64,000 nt of DNA from Phreatobacter cathodiphilus. GTDB lineage: Bacteria > Pseudomonadota > Alphaproteobacteria > Rhizobiales > Phreatobacteraceae. The position numbers were made by a program, and so were the translations under genes. Position 1 is the first letter of the stretch, and each line of letters opens with the position of its first letter. The notes under the pieces are model-generated. The model had not been told where the DNA came from. It made no database searches and worked only from the letters and a program-made list of their open reading frames with translations. The stretch is from positions 2,955,001 through 3,019,000 of the forward strand of contig NZ_CP027668.1 of assembly GCF_003008515.1 (NCBI RefSeq), in the 5' to 3' direction. Below, in pieces: positions 52,480-61,839 of this stretch.

Positions 52480-53862
52480 TCACCCGAACCTTGCCTTCAG
52501 CACGGCGAACAGCGCCCGCGCCGCCTGCATCTCGCCGCCCTGCGGCCGTCCGGGCTTGTCCGCCGGCACCCAGCCATAGACGTCGGCATGCAGCCAGCTC
52601 TGCGCCTTCTCGACGAACCGCTCGAGATAGAGCGCGGCGGTGATCGAGCCGGCGAAGCCGCCCGTCGTGACGTTGTTGAGATCGGCGATCTTGCTGTCGA
52701 GCCCGCCGGCATAGGGCTTCCACAGCGGCAGCCGCCAGACGGGATCGCCGACCGCGAGGCCTGCGGCCGCCAGCTCCGTCGCCAGCCCGTCGTCGTGGGT
52801 ATAGACCGGCGGCAGGTCCGGCCCCAGCGCCACCCGCGCCGCGCCCGTCAGCGTCGCGAAATCGGCGAGGAGCACCGGCGCCTCCTCGTCGGCGAGCGCC
52901 AGCGCGTCGCAGAGGACCAGCCGCCCCTCGGCGTCGGTATTGCCGATCTCCACCGTCAGGCCCTTGCGGGTCGGGAACACGTCACCGGGGCGGAAGGCGG
53001 CGCCGGAGACGGCGTTCTCCACCGCGGGAACGAGCAGGCGCAGGCGGACGGGGAGCTTCGCCGCCATGATCATGTGGGCGAGGCCGATGGCCGCGGCCGC
53101 GCCGCCCATGTCCTTCTTCATCAAGAGCATGGCGGAGGAGGGCTTCAGGTCGAGCCCGCCGGTGTCGAAGCACACGCCCTTGCCGACCAGGGTCACCTTC
53201 GGGTGCTTCTCGTTGCCCCAGACGAGGTCGACGAGCCGCGGCTCGCGCGGCGAGGCGGCCCCCACGGCGTGGATCATCGGGAAGTTCTGCTTCAGGAGCG
53301 CCTCGCCGACGACCGAGGTCACCTTGGCCCGGTGGCGCTTGCCGAGGTCGCGGATCGCCGCTTCCAGCTCCGCCGGCCCGAGATCGTTGGCCGGCGTGTT
53401 GATGAGGTCGCGGGCGAGCGCCGTCGCCTCGGCGGCCTGGCTCACCGCCGCGCCGTCGACGCCGTCCGGCACGACCAGCAGGGCCGGCTTCGCCGAGGCC
53501 TTCTTGTAGCGGGTGAAGCGATACTGGCCGGTGACGAAGGCGAAGGCCGCCCGCTCCGCGTCGCCGGGATCGTTGGCGAAGCGGTAGAGACCGGGCGGGA
53601 TCTGTCCCGGCAGCTTGCCGGCGAGCAGGGGATCGCGATGGGCGGCACCCTCCGCCTCGATGCCGAACAGCACGGTGGCCACGGCGCCCTTGGCGTCCGG
53701 GACGACGACGGCCTTGCCCGCCTTCGGCTCGAAGCCGACGGCGTCGAGATAGGCCTGTTGCGGGGCTTTCAGTTTCGCCTTCGCGTCCGGATAGGTGCTG
53801 GGGGTGACGAATGTGACGGGCGTGGCGCCGGTGGTGCCGGCCGGACGAAGAAGCGGGTGCAT
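52480..53862 (-). CDS. leucyl aminopeptidase family M17 protein
   Basis: Two-metal aminopeptidase of 460 residues that removes N-terminal amino acids from peptides. The metal and catalytic residues are all present: K228 and D233 in VGKGVCFDTGGLDLKP with catalytic K240, D251, and D310, E312 and R314 in the signature NTDAEGRL. The N-terminal 150 residues form the variable macro-like domain. The protein is slightly shorter than E. coli PepA, like other alphaproteobacterial second paralogues (PepB-like). It is a lone gene bordered by the palindrome-rich island on its 3' side. Confidence 0.92.
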   Translation of the reverse strand: MHPLLRPAGTTGATPVTFVTPSTYPDAKAKLKAPQQAYLDAVGFEPKAGKAVVVPDAKGAVATVLFGIEAEGAAHRDPLLAGKLPGQIPPGLYRFANDPGDAERAAFAFVTGQYRFTRYKKASAKPALLVVPDGVDGAAVSQAAEATALARDLINTPANDLGPAELEAAIRDLGKRHRAKVTSVVGEALLKQNFPMIHAVGAASPREPRLVDLVWGNEKHPKVTLVGKGVCFDTGGLDLKPSSAMLLMKKDMGGAAAAIGLAHMIMAAKLPVRLRLLVPAVENAVSGAAFRPGDVFPTRKGLTVEIGNTDAEGRLVLCDALALADEEAPVLLADFATLTGAARVALGPDLPPVYTHDDGLATELAAAGLAVGDPVWRLPLWKPYAGGLDSKIADLNNVTTGGFAGSITAALYLERFVEKAQSWLHADVYGWVPADKPGRPQGGEMQAARALFAVLKARFG

Positions 53863-54022
53863 GGGAATCCTGTGCCGCGAGCGTTCCGACAGGCTAGAGC
53901 CGCGCGATACCGCCTGTCACCCCCGCGCGCCACGCGCATGGAGGGGGCGCGCCCGCCATGGTTTACGCCGGCCGGAGCAGGCCCTTTGATGCCGCCCCGA
54001 CAAGAACGATCCGAGGACGCCC

Positions 54023-54631
54023 ATGCCCCCCGAAGCCATGACCACCCAGCCCAAGACCCTCCTGGAGCTCGCCGGCCGGAAGCCGGTGCCGCCGAAGCTC
54101 GGCGAGAGCATCCTCGTCCTCATCGACATCCAGAACGAGTATCTCGACGGCCCCATCGCCCTGCCCGGCTCCCGCCCCGCCGTGGCCAAGGCGGCGGATC
54201 TCCTCGCCCGTGCCCGCAAGGCCGGGGCCAAGATCGTCCACGTCGCCCACAAGGGTGGCAAGGGCTCGCTCTTCGACCGCGAGGCCCATCGCGGCGCCAT
54301 CGTCGACGCCGTGGCGCCCGTCGCCGGCGAGGCGGTGGTGGAGAAGCCGCGGCCGAATTCCTTCTCCGGCACCAACCTCGCAGAGATCGTCGGCGCGCCC
54401 TCGGCGCCGCTGATCCTCGTCGGCTTCATGACGCATATGTGCGTCTCCTCCACCGCCCGCGCCGCCCTCGATCTCGGCTACCAGACGGCCATCGCGGCGG
54501 ACGCCTGCGCCACCCGCGACCTGCCGACGCCGGCCGGCGGCGTCATCGACGCGGCGAGCCTGCACGAGGCGGAACTGGCGGCTTTGGCAGACCGGTTCGC
54601 GGGGGTGTTCAGGGCGGACGAGATCGTCTGA
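54023..54631 (+). CDS. isochorismatase-family cysteine hydrolase
   Basis: A 202-residue alpha/beta hydrolase of the isochorismatase superfamily. The catalytic triad is visible: D35 in LVLIDIQNEY, K108 in VVEKPRPNSFSGT and C140 in GFMTHMCVSSTARAA, with the expected cis-peptide context before the Cys. Members hydrolyse amides or vinyl ethers (nicotinamide, isochorismate, carbamates). The substrate is not predictable; the sequence does not carry nicotinamidase metal-site histidines that I can identify. A GAGGAC site precedes the ATG. Single gene. Confidence 0.88.
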   Translation: MPPEAMTTQPKTLLELAGRKPVPPKLGESILVLIDIQNEYLDGPIALPGSRPAVAKAADLLARARKAGAKIVHVAHKGGKGSLFDREAHRGAIVDAVAPVAGEAVVEKPRPNSFSGTNLAEIVGAPSAPLILVGFMTHMCVSSTARAALDLGYQTAIAADACATRDLPTPAGGVIDAASLHEAELAALADRFAGVFRADEIV

Positions 54632-54652
54632 GGGCGCGGGGCTGCATCACCG

Positions 54653-54847
54653 AAGTGCGTCCTTCGAGGCTCGCTCCGCTCGCACCTCAGGATGAGGAAG
54701 GTGGAGGTTGGCAGACCGTGGGCATGCTCAGGGGGCGCAGCGGGCCACTGACTGGCCGAACTGCAAATCTCCAACGTCCTCATCCTGAGGTGCGAGTCCG
54801 GGCGATGCGACAGCATCGTCCCGGACGAGCCTCGAAGGACGCACTCG
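54653..54847. repeat. inverted pair of dispersed repeats
   Basis: The stretch from 54655, GTGCGTCCTTCGAGGCTCG, then CTCCGCTCGCACCTC and AGGATGAGGA, is repeated in inverse orientation at 54776-54847. The second copy differs by an extra hairpin-forming segment, TCCGGGCGATGC-GACA-GCATCGTCCCGGA, at its centre. Both lie between the cysteine hydrolase and pheT. This family of repeats (CCTTCGAGGCTCG...CACCTCAGGATGAGG) is widespread in Rhizobiales genomes. Confidence 0.8.
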
Positions 54848-54918
54848 CGAAGTGCAAAGCCGGGTTCACCAGGCCGGGCGCGGGACAAGCTGATCCGCGA
54901 CGGTGCCCGCCCCTGACC

Positions 54919-57336
54919 TCACGCCCGCAGCGTGCCGCCGGTCTTCTTCGTCACCTCGGCGACGATCTTCGCGGCGACGGCGTCGATCTCGGCGTCGGTG
55001 AGCGTCTTGTCCTTCGGCTGCAGCGTCACCGCAATGCCGACCGACTTCTTCGCCTCGTCGATGCCCTTGCCTTCGTAGACGTCGAAGACCTGCACGCCGG
55101 TGATCAGCTGCTTGTCGACGCCCTGGGCCGCCTTGACGAGATCGCCCGCTTTCACCGTCCTGTCGACGAGGAAGGCGAAGTCGCGCTCCACCGGCTGGAA
55201 GGGCGAGAGCACGAGCTGCGGCTTGGTGCGGGTTGGACGGACCTTCGGCGGCGGCAGCTTGTCCAGCAGGATCTCGAAGGCCAGCACCGGCCCCTTGACG
55301 TCGAGCGCTTCCAGCACCCGCGGGTGCAGCTCTCCGAAGGACCCGAACACGGTCTGCGGACCCATCTGGAACGTGCCCGAGCGGCCGGGATGGAACCAGG
55401 CAGGGCCGCCCTGCACCACCTGGATGCCTGCCATCGGCGCGCCGACGGCGGCGAGCACCGCCATGGCGTCCGCCTTGATGTCGTAGACGTCGGCGGCAGC
55501 CGTGCCCTGCCAGTGCCGTCCGGTGCCGGTCGGCTTGGCGAGGCCGCGGCGGAGACCCGTCGCCGCCATGAACTGGTCCTCGGGGCGGTCGCCCTTGAAC
55601 ACCTGTCCGACCTCGAACAGGGCGACGTCGCCATAGCCGCGATCGGAATTGCGCTGGGCCGCGGCGGCGAGGCCGACGAGCAGGGTCGGCCGCATGTCGG
55701 AGAGGTCGGAGGCGATGGGGTTGGCCAGCGCCAGCGCCGGCTGCCCGCCGCCGAACAGCTCGGCCTGAACCTTGGAGATGAAGCTCCAGGTCACCGCCTC
55801 CACCATACCGCGGCCGGCGAGCGTGCGCTTGGCCATGCGGGTGCGCTTCTGGATGAGGGTGAGCACCGGCTTCGGCACCGTGCCGCCCCGGTCGAGCGGG
55901 GTGGACGGCACCCGGTCGACGCCGGCGATGCGCATCACCTCTTCCGTCAGGTCCGCCTTGCCGTGGATGTCGGGACGCCAGGAGGGGGGCGAGACCTTCA
56001 CCATCGGCCCGTTGCCCGAGACGTCGAAGCCGAGCGCTTCGAGAATGCGCTTCTGCTCGCGGTCGGTCACGTCGAGTCCGGTCAGCCGCCGGGTCTCGGA
56101 GAGCGGGAAGTTGATGATGAAGCCGGTGTCCGGAATGGCGCCTTCCAGCGTCACCTCCGACGGCTCGCCGCCACACAGGTCCATGACCAGCTTCGTCGCC
56201 AGTTCGACGCCGGAGAGCGTGAAGTTCGGATCGACGCCGCGCTCGAAGCGGTAGCGCGCATCGGTGACGATGCCGAGATTGCGCCCGGTGCGGGCGATGT
56301 CCATCGGGTCCCAGAGGGCCGACTCGATGAGCACGTCGGTCGTTCCCTCGTCGCAGCCCGAATGCTCGCCGCCCATGACGCCGGCGATGGATTCGACGCC
56401 GTTGTCGTCGGCGATCACCGTCTCGTGGCCGGTGAAGCCGTAGACGCGGCCGTCGAGGCCGAGCACGGTCTCCCCCGCCTTCGAGCGGCGAACGACGAGC
56501 GTGCCGGCAACCTTCTTCGCGTCGAAGACGTGGAGCGGCCGGCCGCGGTCGAAGGTCACGTAGTTGGTGATGTCCACCAGCGCATTGATCGGCCTGAGGC
56601 CGATGGCCTTCAGCCGTCGCTGCATCCACTCCGGCGAGGGGCCGTTCTTGACGCCGCGCACCAGGCGCAGGGCGAAGGCCGGGCAGTACTTCTCCTCGCC
56701 CTTGGCGAAGGCGAGTTCCACCTTATGCGGGTTGGGGAAGGTGCCCTTCACCTGCGGGACGACGTCGGTCTTCAGCTTGCCGAGACCGGCGGCGGCGAGG
56801 TCGCGCGCAATGCCGTGGATGGAGGTGCAGTCCGGCCGGTTCGGGGTCAGGTTGATCTCGATGACCGGATCGGAGAGTTGGGCCCAGTCGACATAGCGCG
56901 CGCCGAGAGGAGCGTCCGCCGGCAGGTCGATGATGCCGTCATGGTCCTCGGAGAGTTCGAGCTCGGCGGCAGAGCACAGCATGCCGCGGCTCTCGACGCC
57001 GCGGATCGTGCCGACACCGAGGGTGATCCCCTTGCCGGGAATGAAGGTGCCGGGGGGCGAGAAGACCGACTTCATGCCGGTGCGGGCGTTCGGCGCGCCG
57101 CAGACGACCTGAACGGGCTCGCCCGTGCCGGTGTCGACCATGCAGACACGCAGCCGGTCGGCATTGGGGTGCTGCTCGGCCGAGATGACATGGGCGATGG
57201 TGAAGGCCGCCAGCTTGGCGCCGGGATCGTCCAGCCCCTCGACCTCGAGGCCGATGCGGGTGAGCGTCTCTGTGATCTCGGCGAGGGAGGCCTCGGTGTC
57301 GAGATGGTCCTTGAGCCAGGAGAGGGTGAATTTCAT
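54919..57336 (-). CDS. pheT: phenylalanyl-tRNA synthetase beta subunit
   Basis: An 805-residue subunit of the tetrameric enzyme that charges tRNA-Phe. Domains in order: N-terminal tRNA-binding EMAP-like domain (about 40-150, with [15 protein letters not shown]), B3/B4 editing domain (about 200-390), B5 (about 400-475), a catalytic-like core, and the C-terminal ferredoxin-fold anticodon-binding domain (about 710-803, [25 protein letters not shown]). GGGAGA lies before the ATG. It follows pheS by 12 bp, so pheST is an operon. Length and domains are normal. Confidence 0.96.
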   Translation of the reverse strand: MKFTLSWLKDHLDTEASLAEITETLTRIGLEVEGLDDPGAKLAAFTIAHVISAEQHPNADRLRVCMVDTGTGEPVQVVCGAPNARTGMKSVFSPPGTFIPGKGITLGVGTIRGVESRGMLCSAAELELSEDHDGIIDLPADAPLGARYVDWAQLSDPVIEINLTPNRPDCTSIHGIARDLAAAGLGKLKTDVVPQVKGTFPNPHKVELAFAKGEEKYCPAFALRLVRGVKNGPSPEWMQRRLKAIGLRPINALVDITNYVTFDRGRPLHVFDAKKVAGTLVVRRSKAGETVLGLDGRVYGFTGHETVIADDNGVESIAGVMGGEHSGCDEGTTDVLIESALWDPMDIARTGRNLGIVTDARYRFERGVDPNFTLSGVELATKLVMDLCGGEPSEVTLEGAIPDTGFIINFPLSETRRLTGLDVTDREQKRILEALGFDVSGNGPMVKVSPPSWRPDIHGKADLTEEVMRIAGVDRVPSTPLDRGGTVPKPVLTLIQKRTRMAKRTLAGRGMVEAVTWSFISKVQAELFGGGQPALALANPIASDLSDMRPTLLVGLAAAAQRNSDRGYGDVALFEVGQVFKGDRPEDQFMAATGLRRGLAKPTGTGRHWQGTAAADVYDIKADAMAVLAAVGAPMAGIQVVQGGPAWFHPGRSGTFQMGPQTVFGSFGELHPRVLEALDVKGPVLAFEILLDKLPPPKVRPTRTKPQLVLSPFQPVERDFAFLVDRTVKAGDLVKAAQGVDKQLITGVQVFDVYEGKGIDEAKKSVGIAVTLQPKDKTLTDAEIDAVAAKIVAEVTKKTGGTLRA

Positions 57337-57348
57337 CGGATGTCTCCC

Positions 57349-58431
57349 TCAGCTCGACAGGCCGCCGGCCAGCGACGGCAGGTCGAGCGGGCGGAAGCCG
57401 TAGTGGCTCAGCCAGCGCACGTCGGCCTCGAAGAACTGCCGGAGGTCGTTGATGCCGTATTTCAGCATGGCGATGCGGTCGATCCCCATGCCCCAGGCGA
57501 AGCCCTGGTAGACGTCCGGATCGAGGCCGCAATTGCGGATGACGTTGGGATGCACCATCCCGCAGCCGAGGATTTCCAGCCAGTCCTCGCCCTCGCCGAA
57601 GCGCACCTCGCCGCCCTGGCGGTTGCACTGGATGTCGACCTCCATGGAGGGCTCGGTGAAGGGGAAGAACGAGGGGCGGAAGCGCATCTTCACGCTGTCG
57701 ACCTCGAAGAAGGCCTTGCAGAACTCTTCGAGGATCCACTTGAGGTGGCCGATATGGCTGCCCTTGTCGATGACGAGGCCCTCGACCTGGTGGAACATGG
57801 GCGTGTGCGTCTGGTCCGAGTCGCAGCGATAGGTGCGGCCCGGGCAGATGACGCGGATCGGCGGCTTGTTCGACAGCATGGTGCGCACCTGCACCGGGGA
57901 GGTGTGGGTGCGCAGCAGCATGCGCTCGCCGTCGGCCTTCGGATTGAAGAAGAACGTGTCGTGCATCTCGCGGGCCGGATGACCCTCGGGAAAGTTCAGC
58001 CTGGTGAAGTTATAGTCGTCCGTCTCGATGTCCGGCCCTTCGGCGATGGCGAAGCCCATGTCGGCGAAGATGGCGGTGAGCTCGTCCATCACCTGGCTGA
58101 TCGGGTGGATGCGGCCGGTCTCCGTCGGGCTCTCGCGCACCGGCAGCGTGACGTCGACCGTCTCGGCGGCGAGCCGGGCGTCGAGCGCGGCGCTCTTCAG
58201 CACCTCGCGGCGCTGGCTGAGTGCCTCCGTGACGCGGTCCTTCACCTGGTTGATGGCGGCGCCGGCCGTCTTGCGCTCCTCGGGCGCCATCTGGCCGAGG
58301 GTGGCGAGCAAGGCCGAGAGCGAGCCTTTCTTGCCGAGGGCGGCGACCCTGACGGCCTCCAGGGCCGCCTCGTCGGCGGCGGCGGCGATCTGCGCCGTCA
58401 GGTCGTTTTCGAGCGTTGCGAGATCGGTCAT
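57349..58431 (-). CDS. pheS: phenylalanyl-tRNA synthetase alpha subunit
   Basis: Catalytic class II subunit of 360 residues. It has an N-terminal coiled coil (about 1-85), motif 1 with [18 protein letters not shown], and motif 2 with [47 protein letters not shown]. Motif 3 ([22 protein letters not shown]) closes the ATP site. The ATG at 58431 gives the standard [15 protein letters not shown] start; the frame continues 18 codons upstream without homology. It forms an operon with pheT, and an intrinsic terminator and possible promoter separate it from rplT. Confidence 0.96.
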   Translation of the reverse strand: MTDLATLENDLTAQIAAAADEAALEAVRVAALGKKGSLSALLATLGQMAPEERKTAGAAINQVKDRVTEALSQRREVLKSAALDARLAAETVDVTLPVRESPTETGRIHPISQVMDELTAIFADMGFAIAEGPDIETDDYNFTRLNFPEGHPAREMHDTFFFNPKADGERMLLRTHTSPVQVRTMLSNKPPIRVICPGRTYRCDSDQTHTPMFHQVEGLVIDKGSHIGHLKWILEEFCKAFFEVDSVKMRFRPSFFPFTEPSMEVDIQCNRQGGEVRFGEGEDWLEILGCGMVHPNVIRNCGLDPDVYQGFAWGMGIDRIAMLKYGINDLRQFFEADVRWLSHYGFRPLDLPSLAGGLSS

Positions 58432-58461
58432 GGCTCTGGTCACGGATGATGGGGCTGGGAT

Positions 58462-58490
58462 CGTGTGGCGGGCGGCGGAAGGCACGTCAA
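58462..58490 (-). promoter_or_regulatory. possible pheST promoter
   Basis: On the minus strand TTGACG (58490-58485) is followed 17 nt later by CACACG, a poor -10. The -35 element is good and sits between the rplT terminator and pheS, where an independent promoter is expected. Confidence 0.3.
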
Positions 58491-58500
58491 GCCGCGAACG

Positions 58501-58538
58501 AAAAAGCCCGCGCCACCCTCGGGGAGGGTCGCGCGGGC
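58501..58538 (-). terminator. intrinsic terminator after rplT
   Basis: Read on the minus strand, GCCCGCGC pairs with GCGCGGGC (58538-58506), enclosing a further ACCCTC/GAGGGT stem. TTTTT (58505-58501) follows. It lies 28 bp after the rplT stop and before pheS, so it ends or attenuates rpmI-rplT transcripts. Confidence 0.88.
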
Positions 58539-58566
58539 CGAATTGTCAGACTTCAGGAGTGAGAAG

Positions 58567-58932
58567 TCAGGCGTTCGCCGGCAGCGATCCCTTGGCCTTT
58601 TCGACCAGGGCCGCAAAACCGTCCGGCGCCGTGATGGCGAGGTCGGACAGGACCTTGCGGTCGACGGCGATGCCGGCACCGATGAGGCCGGCGATGAAGC
58701 GCGAATAGGTCAGGCCGTGCTCGCGGACAGCGGCGTTGATGCGCTGGATCCAGAGGGCGCGGAAGTTGCGCTTCTTGTTGCGGCGGTCGCGCGTGGCGTA
58801 CTGCATCGACTTGTCGACGGCAGCCTTCGCGGCGCGGATGGTGTTCTTGCGGCGGCCCCGGAAGCCGGAGGCGGCCTTGAGGACTTTCTTGTGCTTGGCG
58901 TGGGACGTGACGCCCCTTTTGACGCGGGCCAT
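58567..58932 (-). CDS. rplT: 50S ribosomal protein L20
   Basis: A 121-residue early-assembly protein of the large subunit that binds 23S rRNA through its basic N-terminus ([30 protein letters not shown]). The globular part ([39 protein letters not shown]) is normal. L20 also represses its own operon in many bacteria by binding the leader or intercistronic mRNA. It follows rpmI by 49 bp and is followed by a terminator. Confidence 0.97.
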   Translation of the reverse strand: MARVKRGVTSHAKHKKVLKAASGFRGRRKNTIRAAKAAVDKSMQYATRDRRNKKRNFRALWIQRINAAVREHGLTYSRFIAGLIGAGIAVDRKVLSDLAITAPDGFAALVEKAKGSLPANA

Positions 58933-58981
58933 GGCTGATCTCTCTTACAATTTCGTTGGGGTGCTTCTCGAACCGGGCCGA

Positions 58982-59182
58982 TCAGCCGTTCGGGAGGAAG
59001 TACCGCTTGACGTTGTAGGCATCGGTTTCGAACATGGCAGTGGTGCCGCGATGCTCGCGGATCTGCTTGTTCGACCGCTTGATCATGCCGTGGCGCTTGC
59101 CGGACTGGGTGTACATCACCTTGCCGGTCGCCGTGATCTTGAAGCGCTTTTTGGCGCCCGACTTCGTCTTCATCTTGGGCAT
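58982..59182 (-). CDS. rpmI: 50S ribosomal protein L35
   Basis: A 66-residue, very basic ribosomal protein ([20 protein letters not shown] at the start, [18 protein letters not shown] later), matching L35 in length and sequence. It is first gene of the rpmI-rplT operon. infC, which commonly precedes it, is not present upstream. A promoter candidate and leader hairpin lie before it. Confidence 0.96.
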   Translation of the reverse strand: MPKMKTKSGAKKRFKITATGKVMYTQSGKRHGMIKRSNKQIREHRGTTAMFETDAYNVKRYFLPNG

Positions 59183-59216
59183 TTGGCTCTCTTCATTCGT
59201 TGCGAGGCGCCCGACT

Positions 59217-59234
59217 GCCGGTCGTGAAACCGGC
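59217..59234 (-). promoter_or_regulatory. leader hairpin upstream of rpmI
   Basis: GCCGGT-CGTGAA-ACCGGC, a perfect 6-bp stem, falls in the transcribed leader between the promoter candidate and the rpmI start (59182). It could take part in L20-type feedback regulation, though no known leader consensus is recognised. Confidence 0.4.
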
Positions 59235-59315
59235 GGGGTTCCTCTGAAGGCTCAATGGTGAGCTTTCGGGATCGCCACGGCAGCCCTGATCAGCCGGTCG
59301 ATCCGAAGAGCCGGG

Positions 59316-59344
59316 CGTATACAGGAGAAGGGGCGGGCCGGCAA
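59316..59344 (-). promoter_or_regulatory. promoter candidate of rpmI-rplT
   Basis: Minus strand TTGCCG (59344-59339), 17-bp spacer, TATACG (59321-59316). Both boxes and the spacing fit a housekeeping promoter, leaving a leader of about 125 nt. Confidence 0.55.
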
Positions 59345-59359
59345 GAGGCCGTGGCGGCG

Positions 59360-59662
59360 TCAGCGGCGGGCGCGCGCGGTGGCGTAGGCTGGCATTGCCG
59401 GCGCGGGCAGACGATGGCCTCCTCGAGGGCCGGCATCGTGCTCTTTCGGCAGCAGCATCACCGCCGCGCCCATCTGCACGCTGGCGAAGGTGAGGCCTAG
59501 GAAGAAGGTCAGCACCGAGACGGCGAGGGGCGCGACGTCGGAGCCGGACGCGAGCGTGGCGAAGCCGCCGATGTCGAAGACGATGAGGGAGGCGACGAAG
59601 AAGCCGGCGATCCCGAACCCGATGACCGCGTGGACCAGAAGGAACTGCAGGAGCTTCGGCAT
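59360..59662 (-). CDS. small membrane protein of unknown function
   Basis: A 100-residue protein with two hydrophobic helices, LLQFLLVHAVIGFGIAGFFVASLIVF (about 4-29) and VAPLAVSVLTFFLGLTFASVQMGAAVML (about 44-71), and a basic, Pro-containing tail. The ATG at 59662 has GGGGAGG about 6 nt upstream, a strong ribosome-binding site. No family could be named. It lies upstream of the rpmI promoter and is probably independent. Confidence 0.7.
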   Translation of the reverse strand: MPKLLQFLLVHAVIGFGIAGFFVASLIVFDIGGFATLASGSDVAPLAVSVLTFFLGLTFASVQMGAAVMLLPKEHDAGPRGGHRLPAPAMPAYATARARR

Positions 59663-59828
59663 GGCGGCCTCCCCATCCGAATGCGACGACGGCATCCGCG
59701 GGTGAAACGGGGGGAACGGCGTCCTGTTCCCATGACCCGGGATACGACGCAACCCGCTCCGCCGATCACCCGTCTTGCGCGGCGGGCATGAGTGGCGGGA
59801 TGGTAGCGCCCCACTGAGGAGGAAGAGC

Positions 59829-60134
59829 ATGCCCAAGGGATACTGGATCGCCCGCGTCGATGTCCACGACACGGAATCCTACAAGAACTACGTCGCCAAG
59901 AACGGCATCGCCTTCGCCAAGTTCGGCGGGCGCTTCGTCATCCGCGGCGGCCGGTTCGAGACGCTGGTCGGAACCAGCCGCTCGCGCAACGTCGTCATTG
60001 AATTCCCGAGCTACGAACAGGCCCTCGCCTGCTGGCGCTCGGAGGAATACCAGGCCGCCCGCGCCGAGCAGAAGGGCGGCGCCGAGATGGATGCCATCGT
60101 CATCGAAGGCTACGACGGGCCGCAGCCCGGTTGA
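59829..60134 (+). CDS. DUF1330 domain-containing protein
   Basis: A 101-residue protein of the DUF1330 family, which has a dimeric alpha/beta-barrel (ferredoxin-like) fold. It starts MPKGYWIARVDVHDTESYKNYVA and contains FGGRFVIRGGRFETLVG, SRNVVIEFPSYEQALACWRSEEYQAA and a terminal MDAIVIEGYDG, all typical. Function of the family is not established. AGGAGGAAGAGC precedes the ATG. A tiny membrane-peptide frame follows 4 bp downstream. Confidence 0.88.
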   Translation: MPKGYWIARVDVHDTESYKNYVAKNGIAFAKFGGRFVIRGGRFETLVGTSRSRNVVIEFPSYEQALACWRSEEYQAARAEQKGGAEMDAIVIEGYDGPQPG

Positions 60135-60138
60135 ACCG

Positions 60139-60237
60139 ATGGACCTTCGCTTCCGGTCGCCCCCCCGCCGCTGGCTGGCGGTTCTGGTTCTGCTCGCGGT
60201 CATGGCGGCGCTCGCCATGACCGTCGGGCTTTCCTGA
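60139..60237 (+). CDS. possible 32-residue single-span membrane peptide
   Basis: ATG at 60139 opens 4 bp after the DUF1330 stop and runs 32 codons: a basic N-terminus (MDLRFRSPPRRW) then one hydrophobic helix (LAVLVLLAVMAALAMTVGLS). Position, charge and hydrophobicity fit a small membrane protein co-translated with the DUF1330 gene. There is no clear ribosome-binding site and no known family, so this is tentative. Confidence 0.35.
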   Translation: MDLRFRSPPRRWLAVLVLLAVMAALAMTVGLS

Positions 60238-60244
60238 GCCCCCG

Positions 60245-61522
60245 TCAGCCCCCCGTCGCCTCGATGACGTCGTCGAGCGTGCGCAGGCCCGGACGCGGCG
60301 AATTGACCAGCACGGCCATGTTGCCCGGCGCGTGCTTGTTCGCCTGCATCAGCGCGTGCGCCGCCGGGATTTTGTCCCAGGGGAAGAGCTCGCTCATGCA
60401 GGGATCGACGCGCCGGTCGAGCACGAACTGGTTGGCCGCTGCCGCCTGCTTCAGATGGGCGAAATGCGAGCCCTGGATGCGCTTCTGCCGCATCCAGACG
60501 TAGCGGGCGTCGAAGGTAATGTTGAAGCCCGAGGTGCCGGCGCAGAACACCACCATGCCGCCGCGCTTGGCGACGAGGCAGGAGACCGGGAAGGTCGCCT
60601 CGCCCGGATGCTCGAAAACGATGTCCACGTCCTTCTTGCCGGTGATGTCCCAGATCGCCTTGCCGAACTTGCGGGCCTCCTTCAACCAGACGCTGTACTC
60701 GTCCGAGTTCACCGTCGGCATCTGGCCCCAGCAGGCGAAGTCCTTGCGGTTGATGACGCCCTTGGCGCCGAGCTGCAGCACGTAGTCGCGCTTGGTCTCG
60801 TCGGAGATCACGCCGATGGCGTTGGCGCCGGCCGCCGCGACGAGCTGCACGGCGAAGACGCCGAGGCCGCCCGAGGCACCCCAGACGAGGACGTTGTCGC
60901 CCGGCTTCAACGTGTGCGGCGGATGGCCGAACAGCATGCGATAGGCGGTCGCCAGCGTCAGCGTGTAGCAGGCGGCCTCCTCCCAGGGCAGGTGCTTCGG
61001 CTTCTCCATGAGCTGGCGCGACTGGACGCGGCAGAACTGGGCGAAGGACCCATCCGGCGTCTCATAGCCCCAAATGCGCTGCGAGGGCGAGAACATCGGA
61101 TCGCCGCCGTTGCACTCCTCGTCGTCGCCGTCATCCTGGTTGCAGTGGACGATGACCTCGTCGCCGACCTTCCAGCGCTTCACCTTGGCGCCCACGGCCC
61201 AGACGATGCCCGAAGCGTCGGACCCGGCGATGTGGAAAGGATGCTTGTGGCCGTCGAGAGGCGAGATCGGCTGGCCGAGGCCGGCCCAGATGCCGTTGTA
61301 GTTCACGCCGCCGGCCATCACGTAGATCAGCACCTCGTCCTCGCCCAGCGTCCAGGTCGGCACGACCTCGACCTTGAAGGACTGTTCCGGCGGACCATGA
61401 CGGTCCTTGCGGATCGCCCAGGCATACATGGTGGCGGGCACGTGGCCGAGCGGGGGCACCTCGCCGAACTCGTAGAGATCCTTGACGGGGCGCGACTGGG
61501 GGGTGGGAGCAACGGCTGCCAT
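60245..61522 (-). CDS. ccr: crotonyl-CoA carboxylase/reductase
   Basis: Key enzyme of the ethylmalonyl-CoA pathway: NADPH-dependent reductive carboxylation of crotonyl-CoA to ethylmalonyl-CoA. The 425-residue medium-chain reductase has a GroES-like N-terminal domain and a Rossmann domain with VLVWGASGGLGVFAVQLV. Distinctive Ccr elements are NYNGIWAGLGQPIS (about 74-87), HCNQDDGDDEECNGGDPMFSPSQRIWGYETPDGSFAQF and FEHPGEATFPVS. The conserved Asn and a His in GSHFAHLKQ match residues that hold CO2 in characterised enzymes. It converges on the small plus-strand peptide frame. The mutase of the same pathway is divergent, 0.7 kb away. Confidence 0.95.
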   Translation of the reverse strand: MAAVAPTPQSRPVKDLYEFGEVPPLGHVPATMYAWAIRKDRHGPPEQSFKVEVVPTWTLGEDEVLIYVMAGGVNYNGIWAGLGQPISPLDGHKHPFHIAGSDASGIVWAVGAKVKRWKVGDEVIVHCNQDDGDDEECNGGDPMFSPSQRIWGYETPDGSFAQFCRVQSRQLMEKPKHLPWEEAACYTLTLATAYRMLFGHPPHTLKPGDNVLVWGASGGLGVFAVQLVAAAGANAIGVISDETKRDYVLQLGAKGVINRKDFACWGQMPTVNSDEYSVWLKEARKFGKAIWDITGKKDVDIVFEHPGEATFPVSCLVAKRGGMVVFCAGTSGFNITFDARYVWMRQKRIQGSHFAHLKQAAAANQFVLDRRVDPCMSELFPWDKIPAAHALMQANKHAPGNMAVLVNSPRPGLRTLDDVIEATGG

Positions 61523-61839
61523 TGGTGTTACCTCGGGTGTCGGGCGCCTTCTCGAGGGGGCGCTTCAGGCGGCGAGTATGTGCAGTGCAACATGGATGTG
61601 CAAGCGCGAAATGCCGGGTCCGGAGGCGGCATTATCGCCCCTTCGACCGATCCTCTGGCCCCCAACCGCAACGGGCCAGCCCCTACCCTGTTCCCGCCGA
61701 CGGTATTTTTTCGCCGGGGACGGGGACCCGCAGGACGGTGCGCGCGTTGCCCTTCCGCGGTTCCGGCTCTCGTCGGCATCCGCGTGATGTCTTGCGCCCG
61801 GCCGGAAGCCGGCTGCGGCGCCTTGAGGAGGATTGCATC
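61523..61839. promoter_or_regulatory. intergenic region upstream of ccr
   Basis: A 317-bp gap between divergent ccr and the GlsB-like gene. No reading frame of note. A direct repeat GTGCAA occurs at 61585-61590 and 61598-61603, 13 bp apart, within the likely ccr promoter. GAGGTAACACCA directly precedes the ccr start as ribosome-binding site. TGAGGAGGA serves the plus-strand gene. Confidence 0.45.

Noticed and set aside
52279-58449. 2056-codon plus-strand open frame opposite leucyl aminopeptidase and pheST
   Set aside because: Crosses several genes and intergenic repeats; His/Arg/Asp/Leu-rich antisense composition. Not a giant protein.
58501-58538. pheST leader-peptide attenuator
   Set aside because: No short Phe-rich reading frame lies between the rplT stop and the hairpin; a simple terminator is the better reading.
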